From Candidatus Curtissbacteria bacterium (GTDB lineage: Bacteria > Patescibacteria > Microgenomatia > Curtissbacterales > GWA2-41-24), in NCBI GenBank assembly GCA_030647775.1, contig JAUSJC010000005.1, forward strand, positions 31,361-95,360: a DNA stretch of 64,000 nt, read 5' to 3'. This document shows positions 46,754 to 54,056 of the stretch, piece after piece. Within the stretch, counting starts at the first letter, position 1, and every line of letters begins with the position of its first letter. The position numbers and the translations under genes are program-made. The notes under the pieces were generated by a model. The model was not told where the DNA came from, searched no databases, and was given only the letters and a program-made list of their open reading frames with translations.

Positions 46754-49700
46754 TTACAAACCGCCCGAGACATCTTCGATATCTAGATTAGTCTTCATGT
46801 GATTCAGTCCGGCTTTGGCATCCTCAACCTCTTTTTCTAGTTCTTCCCTTTGCTCAATTAACCTATTTAAAGTATTCCTAAACTTCTCTCCTCTTTCCCC
46901 GCCAAGAAAAAGCGTATACACGGCCCAAAACTGCTCAGTTAAGGAATCAGAATCTAAAAATGCGGGCATCCTTTGAGCAATTAAATCTACGGTTTCCTGG
47001 CCAAAACGATAATTTTTATCATCCACTCCCTCTGGAGGATTCTTGCCAACAAATCCCTGGTTATTTCTTACCATCTTAATCAACGAACCAAACAAAAAAG
47101 ATTTCTTCTCGCTACTGGCCGAATCAATATCAGCCAAAACCAGATCCCTCAAATATGCATCCGACCGGTAATATATCCTTGCATCAAAAAGCTCTTGAAC
47201 CGCTCGCGCCACTTCCTCGTCCTCTCCGAGCAAATGATTATTAAAACCTTCCAAGATTTGATTAAATTCCCCAGGCTTCTCTTCCTGGTAACCATCCGCA
47301 GAATTAAAAAATTCAATAACCCCTTTCCTTATGGAAGGGTTCTTGATAAAAGTCTCGATTACGACATTCTTTGCCCTTTCGTCACCAAATTTCAGATACC
47401 TTGAAACCAATAAGTCTGTCAAATTCTCTATATGTCTCCACTTTTCACTACCATAGACTGTCATAGAAAGAGCACCCGCGCTAATAGATCCCATATGAGA
47501 TTCGGCATACTTTGCCAAATCCTGGTCAAGATATAAACCAATAGCTACGTCCACAGTCTGGGGATAATCGTAATCTAAAAAGTCAAAAGTCTTCAAAATT
47601 TTAAACTTCACGTCTCCGGTTAAGCTCTCGTCTTCCATCCATTCTTCCAGCTTTGCCCTAATTGTCTCAAGATAAACACGGTCTCGTTCAATATCTTCGG
47701 GTGTCGGCATAGCCACTCTCCCTACACCCCTGCTTTGTAACTGCGCGTTATAATGCTCAAGCTCCTCCTCGGAATAACCGGCAAATTCAAGATGGTTTCT
47801 AAGAGTATTAATAACCGTTACTAGCGCATTCATATTATCCATTGATTTTTTAAAGCCGGACCTGCGCATCAGCTGGCTCAATGTTTCCAAAGCCAAACTT
47901 GAATCCTCATTTATTCTCCTTTCAATCCCTAATTCTTCACGGTTCCCAATTCTAAAAGCCAGTGCGCTCACCACCTCTTTTTGGATATCATTGCCTTTAT
48001 CCTCCAAATCCATAAACGAAACTACAGTCTCGTATGCTTCCTTGCCAAACATCTGCTTGGAATTACGCATTCCCCGCAAAAGTGCAACCGCCCATGCACT
48101 GTAACCGGGTTTTTCCCAATTTTCCGAAATTTCCCGAGCCGCTCCCACAAAATTTCTGGTAATTAAAGTCGCCGTCATGGCACTTCTTCCGTATGAATCT
48201 TCCTGCAAATTGCCATGGAAACCTTTTAAGGAAAGCAGGGCGTCTTTAACGAAGTCAGGCGCATCCAATGCATCTATTTCTTCTACCGATGTCTTTCTTA
48301 ACAGCGTTTCTAAAACCCCCTGCGCAGCGGCATTGGTGTGGCCGGCTTTATATAAACCCGACGCTCCACTTATATATGTTTGATAAAAAAGCAAATGCTC
48401 CAAGGCCTTCGGCGAACCCAAATCGCCTAACCTGCCACAGGCATCGGTCCCGGGCCAAGATTCATGACCGCCGGGAATCAAAACACCGTAGACAAGTCTA
48501 CCTATAATTCGGTCATCAAAAGCCTCCAGTTTATCTGCCGGCACTAAATGATTTTCGCCTAAATATTGTTTCAGGGCAGGCCACCTGTCAAAGGATGGTA
48601 ATTCTAACCAATCTTCTGCTCTAAAAAAGCTTATATAATTTTGCCCTCTTGATGCATCCTCGGCCGCTCGCTTTAACTGGTCAAGAAGCTGTGCTTCAGG
48701 CGTATATTTCTCTTCCCCTTTTTCAATTGCCGCCTCAAGCTCCGGAACCCTCCAAGGTGAATATTCATAACCCAAAAACGAGTCGAGCGCAACCGTCCAC
48801 TGGCGATAAGCATTCCTCGGCCTCAAATCAAATTCTTTATCGGCCGGCGCCGCATAATCTCTTAATGGACTACTATCACCGCTAAGCGTTAAACCGTAAG
48901 TAAGATCGGTAAATTCTCTCCCTAGTCCTAAAGCCGAAAACCCTTGTATAAATAATGCCGTCTGTTCATCGTTTTCCCGTTCTTTAAAAGTCTGGCTCCA
49001 TTCTTCTCTGGTTTTTGGCTCTGTCTCCGTTCTTGATCTTACAAAATCAATATACTTCCCTTTTAAATTATCAAAAATTGCGCCGTCCCTCTGGGCGTCT
49101 GCATCAGAATAATCAGGTCCTTCCCGCCTTCCTTCAATAAATTTATCGCGCATCCTTTCAAGCGGTTCTTCAACCGCAATCCGCACCCAAATATTTTCCA
49201 ATTTGTCCAAAGTTCCTTCTTTTTCTATTTCTTTTTGAAGATTTGTCGGGGAATTGTCTTTAAAGCTTCGTCCTCTATGTGAACAATCAACAACCTGTTT
49301 TGCAGCAGCCGCCAGAGACTCTCTTACCGCATCTCTTTCGTCCAGTGATGGCCTTACGTGATTTTCGTAAAGGCTTGCATAAAAATCGGCCGTACGGATT
49401 TGTCTATCCAATTCTGCCACCCTCCTGACATGTTTTACCCGGGCAACCGGATTCCCGGCCAAAACCGCCCTATCTGCTCGAATCCGTGCTTTCTCCGTCG
49501 CCAATTGATCGCTGCTATATATATGTAGTACTTCACCAGCTAAATTTTCCCAAACCCTAAGAGGGGCTAAGGCGGCTTGTTCAAACTGGTCGATACTGCC
49601 ATCCTCTGCTGTTTTTGCAACAAATTCTCTCACAAATAACCCGAAATTTTCCGCTGAATGATCTGCCTCAAAGGCCTGCGCTCTTTCACTAATCGCGTGT

Positions 49701-49840
49701 AAATCTCCGCCTATTGCAATCCTCTCCGCCGGAAACCTCGCAGATGCTTCCCTTACCTGCTCCAGCACGGGCTCCATGCCTTTCGGGACTCTTATGGGAT
49801 TTTGGGGTCTGCGCTCTGTTCTCTCACTCATATCGTCCAT
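46754..49840 (-). CDS. Large orphan protein, 1028 residues
   Basis: The longest gene of the window and not recognised. It is soluble, acidic and mostly helical, with no signal peptide, membrane segment, P-loop or nuclease motif that I can see. The regular helix-loop pattern (DLGSPKALEHLLFYQTYI, AWAVALLRGMRNSKQMFG, YESV-type repeats, FGSLIKMVRNN) suggests an alpha-solenoid of HEAT/ARM kind in the second half. The end is a coiled coil (LNRLIEQREELEKEVEDAKAGLNHMK). The promoter (49847-49876) ends 6 bp before ATG 49840; a start at 49831 (MSERTERR) is possible. Confidence 0.7.
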   Translation of the reverse strand: MDDMSERTERRPQNPIRVPKGMEPVLEQVREASARFPAERIAIGGDLHAISERAQAFEADHSAENFGLFVREFVAKTAEDGSIDQFEQAALAPLRVWENLAGEVLHIYSSDQLATEKARIRADRAVLAGNPVARVKHVRRVAELDRQIRTADFYASLYENHVRPSLDERDAVRESLAAAAKQVVDCSHRGRSFKDNSPTNLQKEIEKEGTLDKLENIWVRIAVEEPLERMRDKFIEGRREGPDYSDADAQRDGAIFDNLKGKYIDFVRSRTETEPKTREEWSQTFKERENDEQTALFIQGFSALGLGREFTDLTYGLTLSGDSSPLRDYAAPADKEFDLRPRNAYRQWTVALDSFLGYEYSPWRVPELEAAIEKGEEKYTPEAQLLDQLKRAAEDASRGQNYISFFRAEDWLELPSFDRWPALKQYLGENHLVPADKLEAFDDRIIGRLVYGVLIPGGHESWPGTDACGRLGDLGSPKALEHLLFYQTYISGASGLYKAGHTNAAAQGVLETLLRKTSVEEIDALDAPDFVKDALLSLKGFHGNLQEDSYGRSAMTATLITRNFVGAAREISENWEKPGYSAWAVALLRGMRNSKQMFGKEAYETVVSFMDLEDKGNDIQKEVVSALAFRIGNREELGIERRINEDSSLALETLSQLMRRSGFKKSMDNMNALVTVINTLRNHLEFAGYSEEELEHYNAQLQSRGVGRVAMPTPEDIERDRVYLETIRAKLEEWMEDESLTGDVKFKILKTFDFLDYDYPQTVDVAIGLYLDQDLAKYAESHMGSISAGALSMTVYGSEKWRHIENLTDLLVSRYLKFGDERAKNVVIETFIKNPSIRKGVIEFFNSADGYQEEKPGEFNQILEGFNNHLLGEDEEVARAVQELFDARIYYRSDAYLRDLVLADIDSASSEKKSFLFGSLIKMVRNNQGFVGKNPPEGVDDKNYRFGQETVDLIAQRMPAFLDSDSLTEQFWAVYTLFLGGERGEKFRNTLNRLIEQREELEKEVEDAKAGLNHMKTNLDIEDVSGGL

Positions 49841-49846
49841 AAATCC

Positions 49847-49876
49847 ATTATGGCATTAGCATTCAAAAACTATCAA
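49847..49876 (-). promoter_or_regulatory. Promoter of the 1028-residue gene
   Basis: On the minus strand: TTGATA (49871-49876), 18-bp spacer, CATAAT (49847-49852), 6 bp to ATG 49840. Confidence 0.5.
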
Positions 49877-49891
49877 ACAAATTGGGAATTT

Positions 49892-49940
49892 TTACGCGGC
49901 TACGGTCTTTTTCACCAAATCCAACGTCTTGGCCTAGAAA
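49892..49940. repeat. Duplicated 3' end of tig
   Basis: About 45 bp nearly identical to the tail of the trigger-factor gene (50221-50270), including the codons KTLDLVKKTVAA and a stop on the minus strand, with a 1-bp deletion further upstream. It lies directly behind the 81-residue gene. Confidence 0.85.
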
Positions 49941-49942
49941 TA

Positions 49943-50188
49943 TTACAAGCCGATTTTCGCGTTGATCCGGTGGAGTTCTTCTTTGATCTTTCTGTGAGCT
50001 TCTCCGTGGATTATTTGATCTTCTCGTATAAATTTTAACTCCCCAAATACCTTATCAAACATAGAAACGATATAATCCATCCTCTCTTCAAACTCAACCC
50101 TCGTAACCATCTCGGATCTTATTTGTTCAAGATCTGCCTTTGTCGCAAAAACCGCTATTAATTTTTTGATATCGCCCGCTGTAAGCAT
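49943..50188 (-). CDS. Small coiled-coil protein inserted behind tig
   Basis: An 81-residue protein (MLTAGDIKKLIAVFATKADLEQIRSEMVTRVEFEERMDYIVSMFDKV, then IIHGEAHRKIKEELHRINAK), helical and likely coiled coil, similar in pattern to small uncharacterised proteins found near mobile DNA. It has its own strong promoter, whose -35 overlaps the tig stop codon. It sits between the true 3' end of tig and a duplicated copy of that end, so it looks like an inserted cassette. Confidence 0.68.
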   Translation of the reverse strand: MLTAGDIKKLIAVFATKADLEQIRSEMVTRVEFEERMDYIVSMFDKVFGELKFIREDQIIHGEAHRKIKEELHRINAKIGL

Positions 50189-50195
50189 GGAATTT

Positions 50196-50225
50196 AATAT
50201 ACCCCAACTCTTAACAGGAATTCAA
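50196..50225 (-). promoter_or_regulatory. Promoter of the 81-residue gene
   Basis: On the minus strand: TTGAAT (50220-50225, overlapping the tig stop), 18-bp spacer, TATATT (50196-50201), 7 bp to ATG 50188. Confidence 0.62.
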
Positions 50226-51355
50226 GCAGCGACAGTCTTTTTCACCAAATCCAAGGTCTTGGCCTGGAAAATAGAAGTTACCAGGTAATTTTCCAGATCC
50301 CTTTTTTGGTCGGCTGAAAGATTCGTCTGGTTAACTCCGGCCAAAGCCGCTTCCAGCTCTTCTTTCGTAACCTGCACTTTTTCTTCCCTGCCGATTGTAT
50401 CCATCACCAGCGAGATCTTGACGTTTTTAGTAGCCTGTTCGCGCCATTTGGCTTTAAGGGCATCAATCGTTGTCTTTTCGCTATCCAGATACGATTCTAG
50501 GGTCCGACCCTGTTTCTCGAGTTCCGAATTCATGCGGATCAAAATCCGGTTCAGTTCGTCTTCAACCAAAATTTCCGGCACTTCAATTTCTCCGAGCTTC
50601 AAAATCTCCTCAAAAATTTCCTGCTCGGCTTGCGATTCGACCTGATCGGCAACCAGCGTTTCCAAATCCTTTTTAATTATTTCGTGCAGGTGCGCCAGAT
50701 CGCGGGCTCCGATTGCCTTTGCGAAATTGTCATCAATTTCGTCCTGAGCGCCAGCCGAAGGACTTCCGCTTTCGACTTTGCCTGCCCGCCCCTCTGGCGG
50801 GACTTCTGACTTTGACTTTATCGGATTTCCCTTCGCATCATAAATCACACTCTCTTCTTTTGGCTCCTCTGGCTCCTTTGTAACCTTTGTCTCTTTCTGC
50901 TTTCGATACGCTTCAAAAATATTTTTAATCGATTCCTCGATATCCTTTGCCGTCACTTCGCGGGTCTTGACCTTTTTAACCTTAATCTTTTTCCAATCTC
51001 CGACTTTAATTTGCGGCCTCAAAGTAAAGCTGGCCGTAAATGAAAACGGGCTGGCCGCGGCCAGGCTGTCAACGGCGATCTTTGGCGAATCCAAAGGAAC
51101 CAAATCCTCTTTTTTAAAAATGTCTCCAAGGTGCTTGGAAATTAAGAAGCTGGCCGTCTCGTTTAGAACTTTGTTGGCGCCGACATTACCAACAACCATA
51201 TCATCTGGCGCCATCCCAGGCCTAAACCCGGCGATATTGGCACTTTTTTTAAAGGCTTGAACAGTTTGCCCATAAGTTTCCTCAAACCCGGCCTTCGGCA
51301 CGTCGACTTTAACCTCGACTTTGCCCTTTTCCAGTCTATTGACTGTATATTGCAT
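50222..51355 (-). CDS. tig: Trigger factor lacking the PPIase domain
   Basis: Ribosome-bound chaperone for nascent chains. The N-terminal ribosome-binding domain is present (residues 1-120, with the tail signature GFRPGMAP near residue 43). The chain then runs REVTAKDIEESIKNIFEAYRKQKE into a linker (KEPEEPKEESVIYDAKGNPIKSK, then repeat-encoded EVPPEGRAGKVES) and on to DDNFAKAIGARDLAHLHEIIKKDLE, the start of the C-terminal arm domain. The FKBP-like PPIase domain of ~85 residues that normally lies between is absent. Repeat-derived QGRTLES lies in the arm domain. Confidence 0.92.
   Translation of the reverse strand: MQYTVNRLEKGKVEVKVDVPKAGFEETYGQTVQAFKKSANIAGFRPGMAPDDMVVGNVGANKVLNETASFLISKHLGDIFKKEDLVPLDSPKIAVDSLAAASPFSFTASFTLRPQIKVGDWKKIKVKKVKTREVTAKDIEESIKNIFEAYRKQKETKVTKEPEEPKEESVIYDAKGNPIKSKSEVPPEGRAGKVESGSPSAGAQDEIDDNFAKAIGARDLAHLHEIIKKDLETLVADQVESQAEQEIFEEILKLGEIEVPEILVEDELNRILIRMNSELEKQGRTLESYLDSEKTTIDALKAKWREQATKNVKISLVMDTIGREEKVQVTKEELEAALAGVNQTNLSADQKRDLENYLVTSIFQAKTLDLVKKTVAA
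50499..50511. repeat. AGGGTCCGACCCT palindrome in tig
   Basis: A 13-bp near-palindrome read in frame as QGRTLES. Same element as the pair in recR (36331-36398). Confidence 0.75.
50770..50819. repeat. GRAGKVES-type repeat in tig
   Basis: 50 bp with a perfect CCCGCC/GGCGGG hairpin, 46/50 identical to the repeat at 12966-13015 in rpsF. It occupies the place of the missing PPIase domain. Confidence 0.88.
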
Positions 51356-51394
51356 ATAGAAAGAAATTTTAGCAGAGAGGTCAGATTTAGTCTA

Positions 51395-51424
51395 TTGACA
51401 AGAGTAAATTCCTCTTGTTACACT
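51395..51424 (+). promoter_or_regulatory. Promoter ahead of a terminator-like leader
   Basis: TTGACA (51395-51400), 18-bp spacer, TACACT (51419-51424). Transcription would start near 51431, just before the hairpin at 51435-51465. Confidence 0.6.
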
Positions 51425-51434
51425 TTCCACGATT

Positions 51435-51465
51435 AGCACGCGCCAAGAGGGCGCTTGCTTTTTTT
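51435..51465 (+). terminator. Rho-independent terminator or attenuator
   Basis: AGC-AC-GCGCC stem, AAGAG loop, GGCGC-TT-GCT stem, then seven T (51459-51465). It lies between the promoter at 51395 and the small gene at 51469, so it would end transcripts after about 35 nt unless read through. Confidence 0.75.
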
Positions 51466-51468
51466 AGA

Positions 51469-51606
51469 ATGAGTGTTGACAGAAATTTTGAACTGTACCA
51501 CCGCCAAGCCCTAGGAGCAGACTCTAGCCATCAGACTTTTGAAGAACTTTACGGTGCAATAAGAGTTGGCGCACGCATAATCGGCAGTAACTTCAGATCG
51601 GCTTAG
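51469..51606 (+). CDS. Small hypothetical protein, 45 residues
   Basis: MSVDRNFELYHRQALGAD, then HQTFEELYGAIRVGARIIGSNFRSA. Not recognised. The start codon lies 4 bp behind the terminator T run. A basic small protein gene follows after 7 bp. The reading frame looks like protein in composition, but coding is not certain. Confidence 0.45.
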   Translation: MSVDRNFELYHRQALGADSSHQTFEELYGAIRVGARIIGSNFRSA

Positions 51607-51613
51607 TGATTTT

Positions 51614-51817
51614 ATGAATAGAGAAACAGTTACCTCCGACGGATTCCTAGTTCAGGAAGTAACCCGACCAAGAAGCAAACGCCGAAGAAGAGTAAGTCTC
51701 ATATTAAGCTTCCAGCCAAAAGGAGACAATCCAGTACCTGATTCTAGCCTAGAAAGTATACTTAGAGAAATCAACCAAACGCCCCAGCCAAAACCTAAAA
51801 AACACAAAAGGCGCTAA
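51614..51817 (+). CDS. Small basic hypothetical protein, 67 residues
   Basis: An Arg/Lys-rich protein (TRPRSKRRRRVSLILSFQPKGD, KPKPKKHKRR at the end), probably nucleic-acid-binding by charge alone; no family recognised. It follows the 45-residue gene by 7 bp and overlaps the convergent proS stop by 4 bp. Confidence 0.5.
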   Translation: MNRETVTSDGFLVQEVTRPRSKRRRRVSLILSFQPKGDNPVPDSSLESILREINQTPQPKPKKHKRR

Positions 51818-53037
51818 CTCTTTAACCTTTTTTTCGCATCATCAATAGAGATAATTTCTGTCCTGTCCTCTTTGCGTTCTTTCCACTCCACTTTTCCTTC
51901 TCCGGCCTTTTTGGAAACAACCAGCCTTACCGGAATTCCGATTAAATCACAATCGGCAAATTTCTCGCCCGCCGAAACATCTTCACGGTCATCCCACAAA
52001 ACGTCAATTCCCGCTTTCCTAAGCTCTTCATAAACTTTCTCCCCCTGCCCGTCGAGTGAAACCAAATGCACGTCAAATGGACTAACGGACTTCGGCCAAA
52101 TAATCCCGCGCTCGTCATTCGAAACTTCTACAATCGACCCGACTAGCCGTGTAACCCCAATTCCATAACTTCCAAGATATGCAAATTGTTTTTTCCCGCC
52201 GCTGTCGGTATAACTTACATTCATTTTTTCGCTGTAAGCTGTTCCAAACCGGAAAATATTACCAACCTCTATGGCCTTTGCCTTCAAAAGCGGTCCGTGC
52301 CCTAAATCACATTGCTTTCCTTCCTTAACTGTCGCGATTTCCGTATTTTGGGCAAAATCCCCTCCGGGGCAATAGATAATCTCGTCCTCTCCGCTTTCGG
52401 CAAGCAGCTGAAATTCATGAGTATTTTCATCCGTAAATACCCCGCCTGCCGCTTCCGTCATAATCACCGCCAGGCCCATCCTCTTAAAAACTTCCATATA
52501 GGCATCCGCCACTTCAAAGTAATATTTATCCAGATCTTCCTTGGAAGTATGAAGGCTATACAGGTCTTTCATAATAAATTCCCTCCCCCTTAAAATCCCC
52601 GATTTCGCCCTAAGTTCGTTTCGGAATTTGCTAGAAAACTGGTAAAGCTTTACCGGAAAATCGCGGTAGGTAGAAATATGCTTTCGGGCAAGATCTAAAA
52701 ATATCTCTTCGTGGGTAAAGGAAAGAGCGTACTCGCGCTCATCCTTTTTGAATTGATACATGATGTCGCGGGCTTTTTCCCATCTGCCTGTTTCATTCCA
52801 GACTTCCTTGGGATGAAGAAGGGGCAACGCCAGTTCCTGCGCTCCGATCTTATTCATTTCTTCACGGATAATCTGCTCGATCTTTTTGGCGACCCGCAGC
52901 CCAAGCGGTAAAAGACTAAAGGAACCGGACATTAACTGGTCAATAAAACCGGCCCTAACCAAAAGTTTATGGTTTGCCGACTCGGCGCCGGTTGGCGCGG
53001 TTTTTTGAGTTTTAGGAAATAATGTTGACTGTCTCAT
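51814..53037 (-). CDS. proS: Prolyl-tRNA synthetase, short form without the editing insertion
   Basis: Class II synthetase. Bacterial type by its start (MRQSTLFPKTQKTAPTGAESANHKLLVRAGFI), motif 2 (QFSSKFRNELRAKSGILRGREFIMKDLYSLH), motif 3 (GSYGIGVTRLVGSI) and an anticodon-binding domain with FDVHLVSLDGQGEKVYEELRKAGIDVLWDDR. At 407 residues it lacks the ~180-residue INS editing domain between motifs 2 and 3, as in mitochondrial and some alphaproteobacterial enzymes. The CsaA-like gene is 3 bp upstream. Confidence 0.94.
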   Translation of the reverse strand: MRQSTLFPKTQKTAPTGAESANHKLLVRAGFIDQLMSGSFSLLPLGLRVAKKIEQIIREEMNKIGAQELALPLLHPKEVWNETGRWEKARDIMYQFKKDEREYALSFTHEEIFLDLARKHISTYRDFPVKLYQFSSKFRNELRAKSGILRGREFIMKDLYSLHTSKEDLDKYYFEVADAYMEVFKRMGLAVIMTEAAGGVFTDENTHEFQLLAESGEDEIIYCPGGDFAQNTEIATVKEGKQCDLGHGPLLKAKAIEVGNIFRFGTAYSEKMNVSYTDSGGKKQFAYLGSYGIGVTRLVGSIVEVSNDERGIIWPKSVSPFDVHLVSLDGQGEKVYEELRKAGIDVLWDDREDVSAGEKFADCDLIGIPVRLVVSKKAGEGKVEWKERKEDRTEIISIDDAKKRLKS

Positions 53038-53040
53038 TTT

Positions 53041-53373
53041 TTAATATAATTTCGCTCCGATTTTCGCCTCTTTGTCCGGCACCACCAAAATGCACTTATG
53101 GTCGTCATCAGGCACGCCAAGCGTTAAAACCTCCGATAAAAACGGACCGATTTGCCTTGGCTCCAGATTAACAACTCCCAGAACCAGTTTACCCTGTAAC
53201 TGCTCTTTTGTGTATAGGTCGGCAAGTTGGGCCGACGAGTGTCGAGTCCCAACTTCTTCGCCAAAATCTATCGTCAGCTTAAAAGAAGGCTTCCGCGCTT
53301 CCGGAAAATCCTCGACATCGATTATCTTCCCAACTCTTATATCTAATTTTTGAAAATCTTCTATTGTCGCCAT
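53041..53373 (-). CDS. CsaA-like tRNA-binding domain protein
   Basis: A 110-residue OB-fold protein of the MetRS-C/CsaA/Arc1p family: FQKLDIRVGKIIDVEDFPEARKPSFKLTIDFG, SSAQLADLYTKEQLQGKLVLGVVNLEPRQIGPFLSEVLTLGV. Such proteins bind tRNA non-specifically or act as export chaperones. Placed 3 bp upstream of proS, so it may help present tRNA to the synthetase. TAAGAT lies 9 bp before the ATG. Confidence 0.88.
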   Translation of the reverse strand: MATIEDFQKLDIRVGKIIDVEDFPEARKPSFKLTIDFGEEVGTRHSSAQLADLYTKEQLQGKLVLGVVNLEPRQIGPFLSEVLTLGVPDDDHKCILVVPDKEAKIGAKLY

Positions 53374-53382
53374 GTTGGTTTT

Positions 53383-53388
53383 ATCTTA
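53383..53388 (-). promoter_or_regulatory. -10 element of the CsaA-proS unit
   Basis: TAAGAT on the minus strand, 9 bp before ATG 53373. Two related 15-bp direct repeats (CTGTCATTCAGATAA, TTGTCGTTCAGATAA) follow upstream (about 53388-53422). Confidence 0.45.
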
Positions 53389-53463
53389 TCTGAATGACAG
53401 TTATTTTATCTGAACGACAATCATTTTACATACACACTCCTACCCAGCACAACCTCTACCCAT

Positions 53464-53496
53464 TTTATTGACGATCGACAAAAAAACGGGTATAAC
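53464..53496 (+). promoter_or_regulatory. Promoter of the PaaX/Cas2-like gene
   Basis: TTGACG (53468-53473), 17-bp spacer, TATAAC (53491-53496), 7 bp to ATG 53504. The 30-bp block at 53464 recurs at 54011-54040 with 26/30 identity. Confidence 0.65.
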
Positions 53497-53503
53497 AAAC
53501 TTG

Positions 53504-54007
53504 ATGATTAAAAAAGGCACAACCACCTATCACCTCTTGCTGATGTTGGAAAAAGCAATGGAAACCGGCGTACCGTTTGTGGACTTCATCGATAACCCGA
53601 GCAAATTCGCTTGGACCGGTTATCGCAGCAACCTGAATTACAACTCCACATATAAAACAATTAAGCGGTTAAAAGACAAGGGCTATCTACTGACAAAAAG
53701 AGAGGAAAGAAAAATAATTGTCGAGCTAACCCAAGATGGCAGGAACTATATTTCGCTGGCCAAACTATTAGAAGATAGCCCGTGGGACGGGAAATGGCGC
53801 ATCGTCATATTCGATGTTCCTGAAGATCATAGAAAACTCCGAAATGCCTTAAGGTATCGATTAAAAGAATGGCAGTTTCAGCAGTTGCAAAAATCTGTCT
53901 GGATTAGCAAAAAGGACATTGTCAAAGAATTAAAATCTTTTATAAAAGAAGTAGGCGTAGAAAACTGGGTCAAAATCTTCGTCGCCAGTGAAGAAAAACT
54001 AACTTGA
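53504..54007 (+). CDS. PaaX-like regulator with a Cas2-like C-terminal domain
   Basis: The ATG at 53504 is set by the promoter. About 167 residues. The N-terminal half is a winged helix-turn-helix (TTTYHLLLMLEKAMETG, YNSTYKTIKRLKDKGYLLTKREERKIIVELTQDG). The C-terminal half WDGKWRIVIFDVPEDHRKLRNALRYRLKEWQFQQLQKSVWI matches the ferredoxin-like Cas2/PaaX-C domain; D in FDVPE is in the position of the Cas2 metal ligand. No CRISPR array or other cas gene is present. It may also act as a toxin-like nuclease or a repressor of its own promoter, duplicated behind it. Confidence 0.75.
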   Translation: MIKKGTTTYHLLLMLEKAMETGVPFVDFIDNPSKFAWTGYRSNLNYNSTYKTIKRLKDKGYLLTKREERKIIVELTQDGRNYISLAKLLEDSPWDGKWRIVIFDVPEDHRKLRNALRYRLKEWQFQQLQKSVWISKKDIVKELKSFIKEVGVENWVKIFVASEEKLT

Positions 54008-54010
54008 CAT

Positions 54011-54056
54011 TTTGTTGACGATCGCAAACAAAACGGGTATTCAAAATCACTTTATG
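54011..54056 (+). repeat. Second copy of the PaaX/Cas2-like promoter
   Basis: TTTGTTGACG ... AAAACGGGTAT (54011-54040) repeats the promoter block of the gene in direct orientation, and ATGAT follows at 54054 as in the first copy. The reading frame behind it ends after seven codons. Confidence 0.8.

Noticed and set aside
53388..53422. Two 15-bp direct repeats upstream of the CsaA-like gene near a Cas2-like gene, as a CRISPR remnant
   Set aside because: Only two units, no regular spacers, no other cas gene; it fits a regulatory duplication better.
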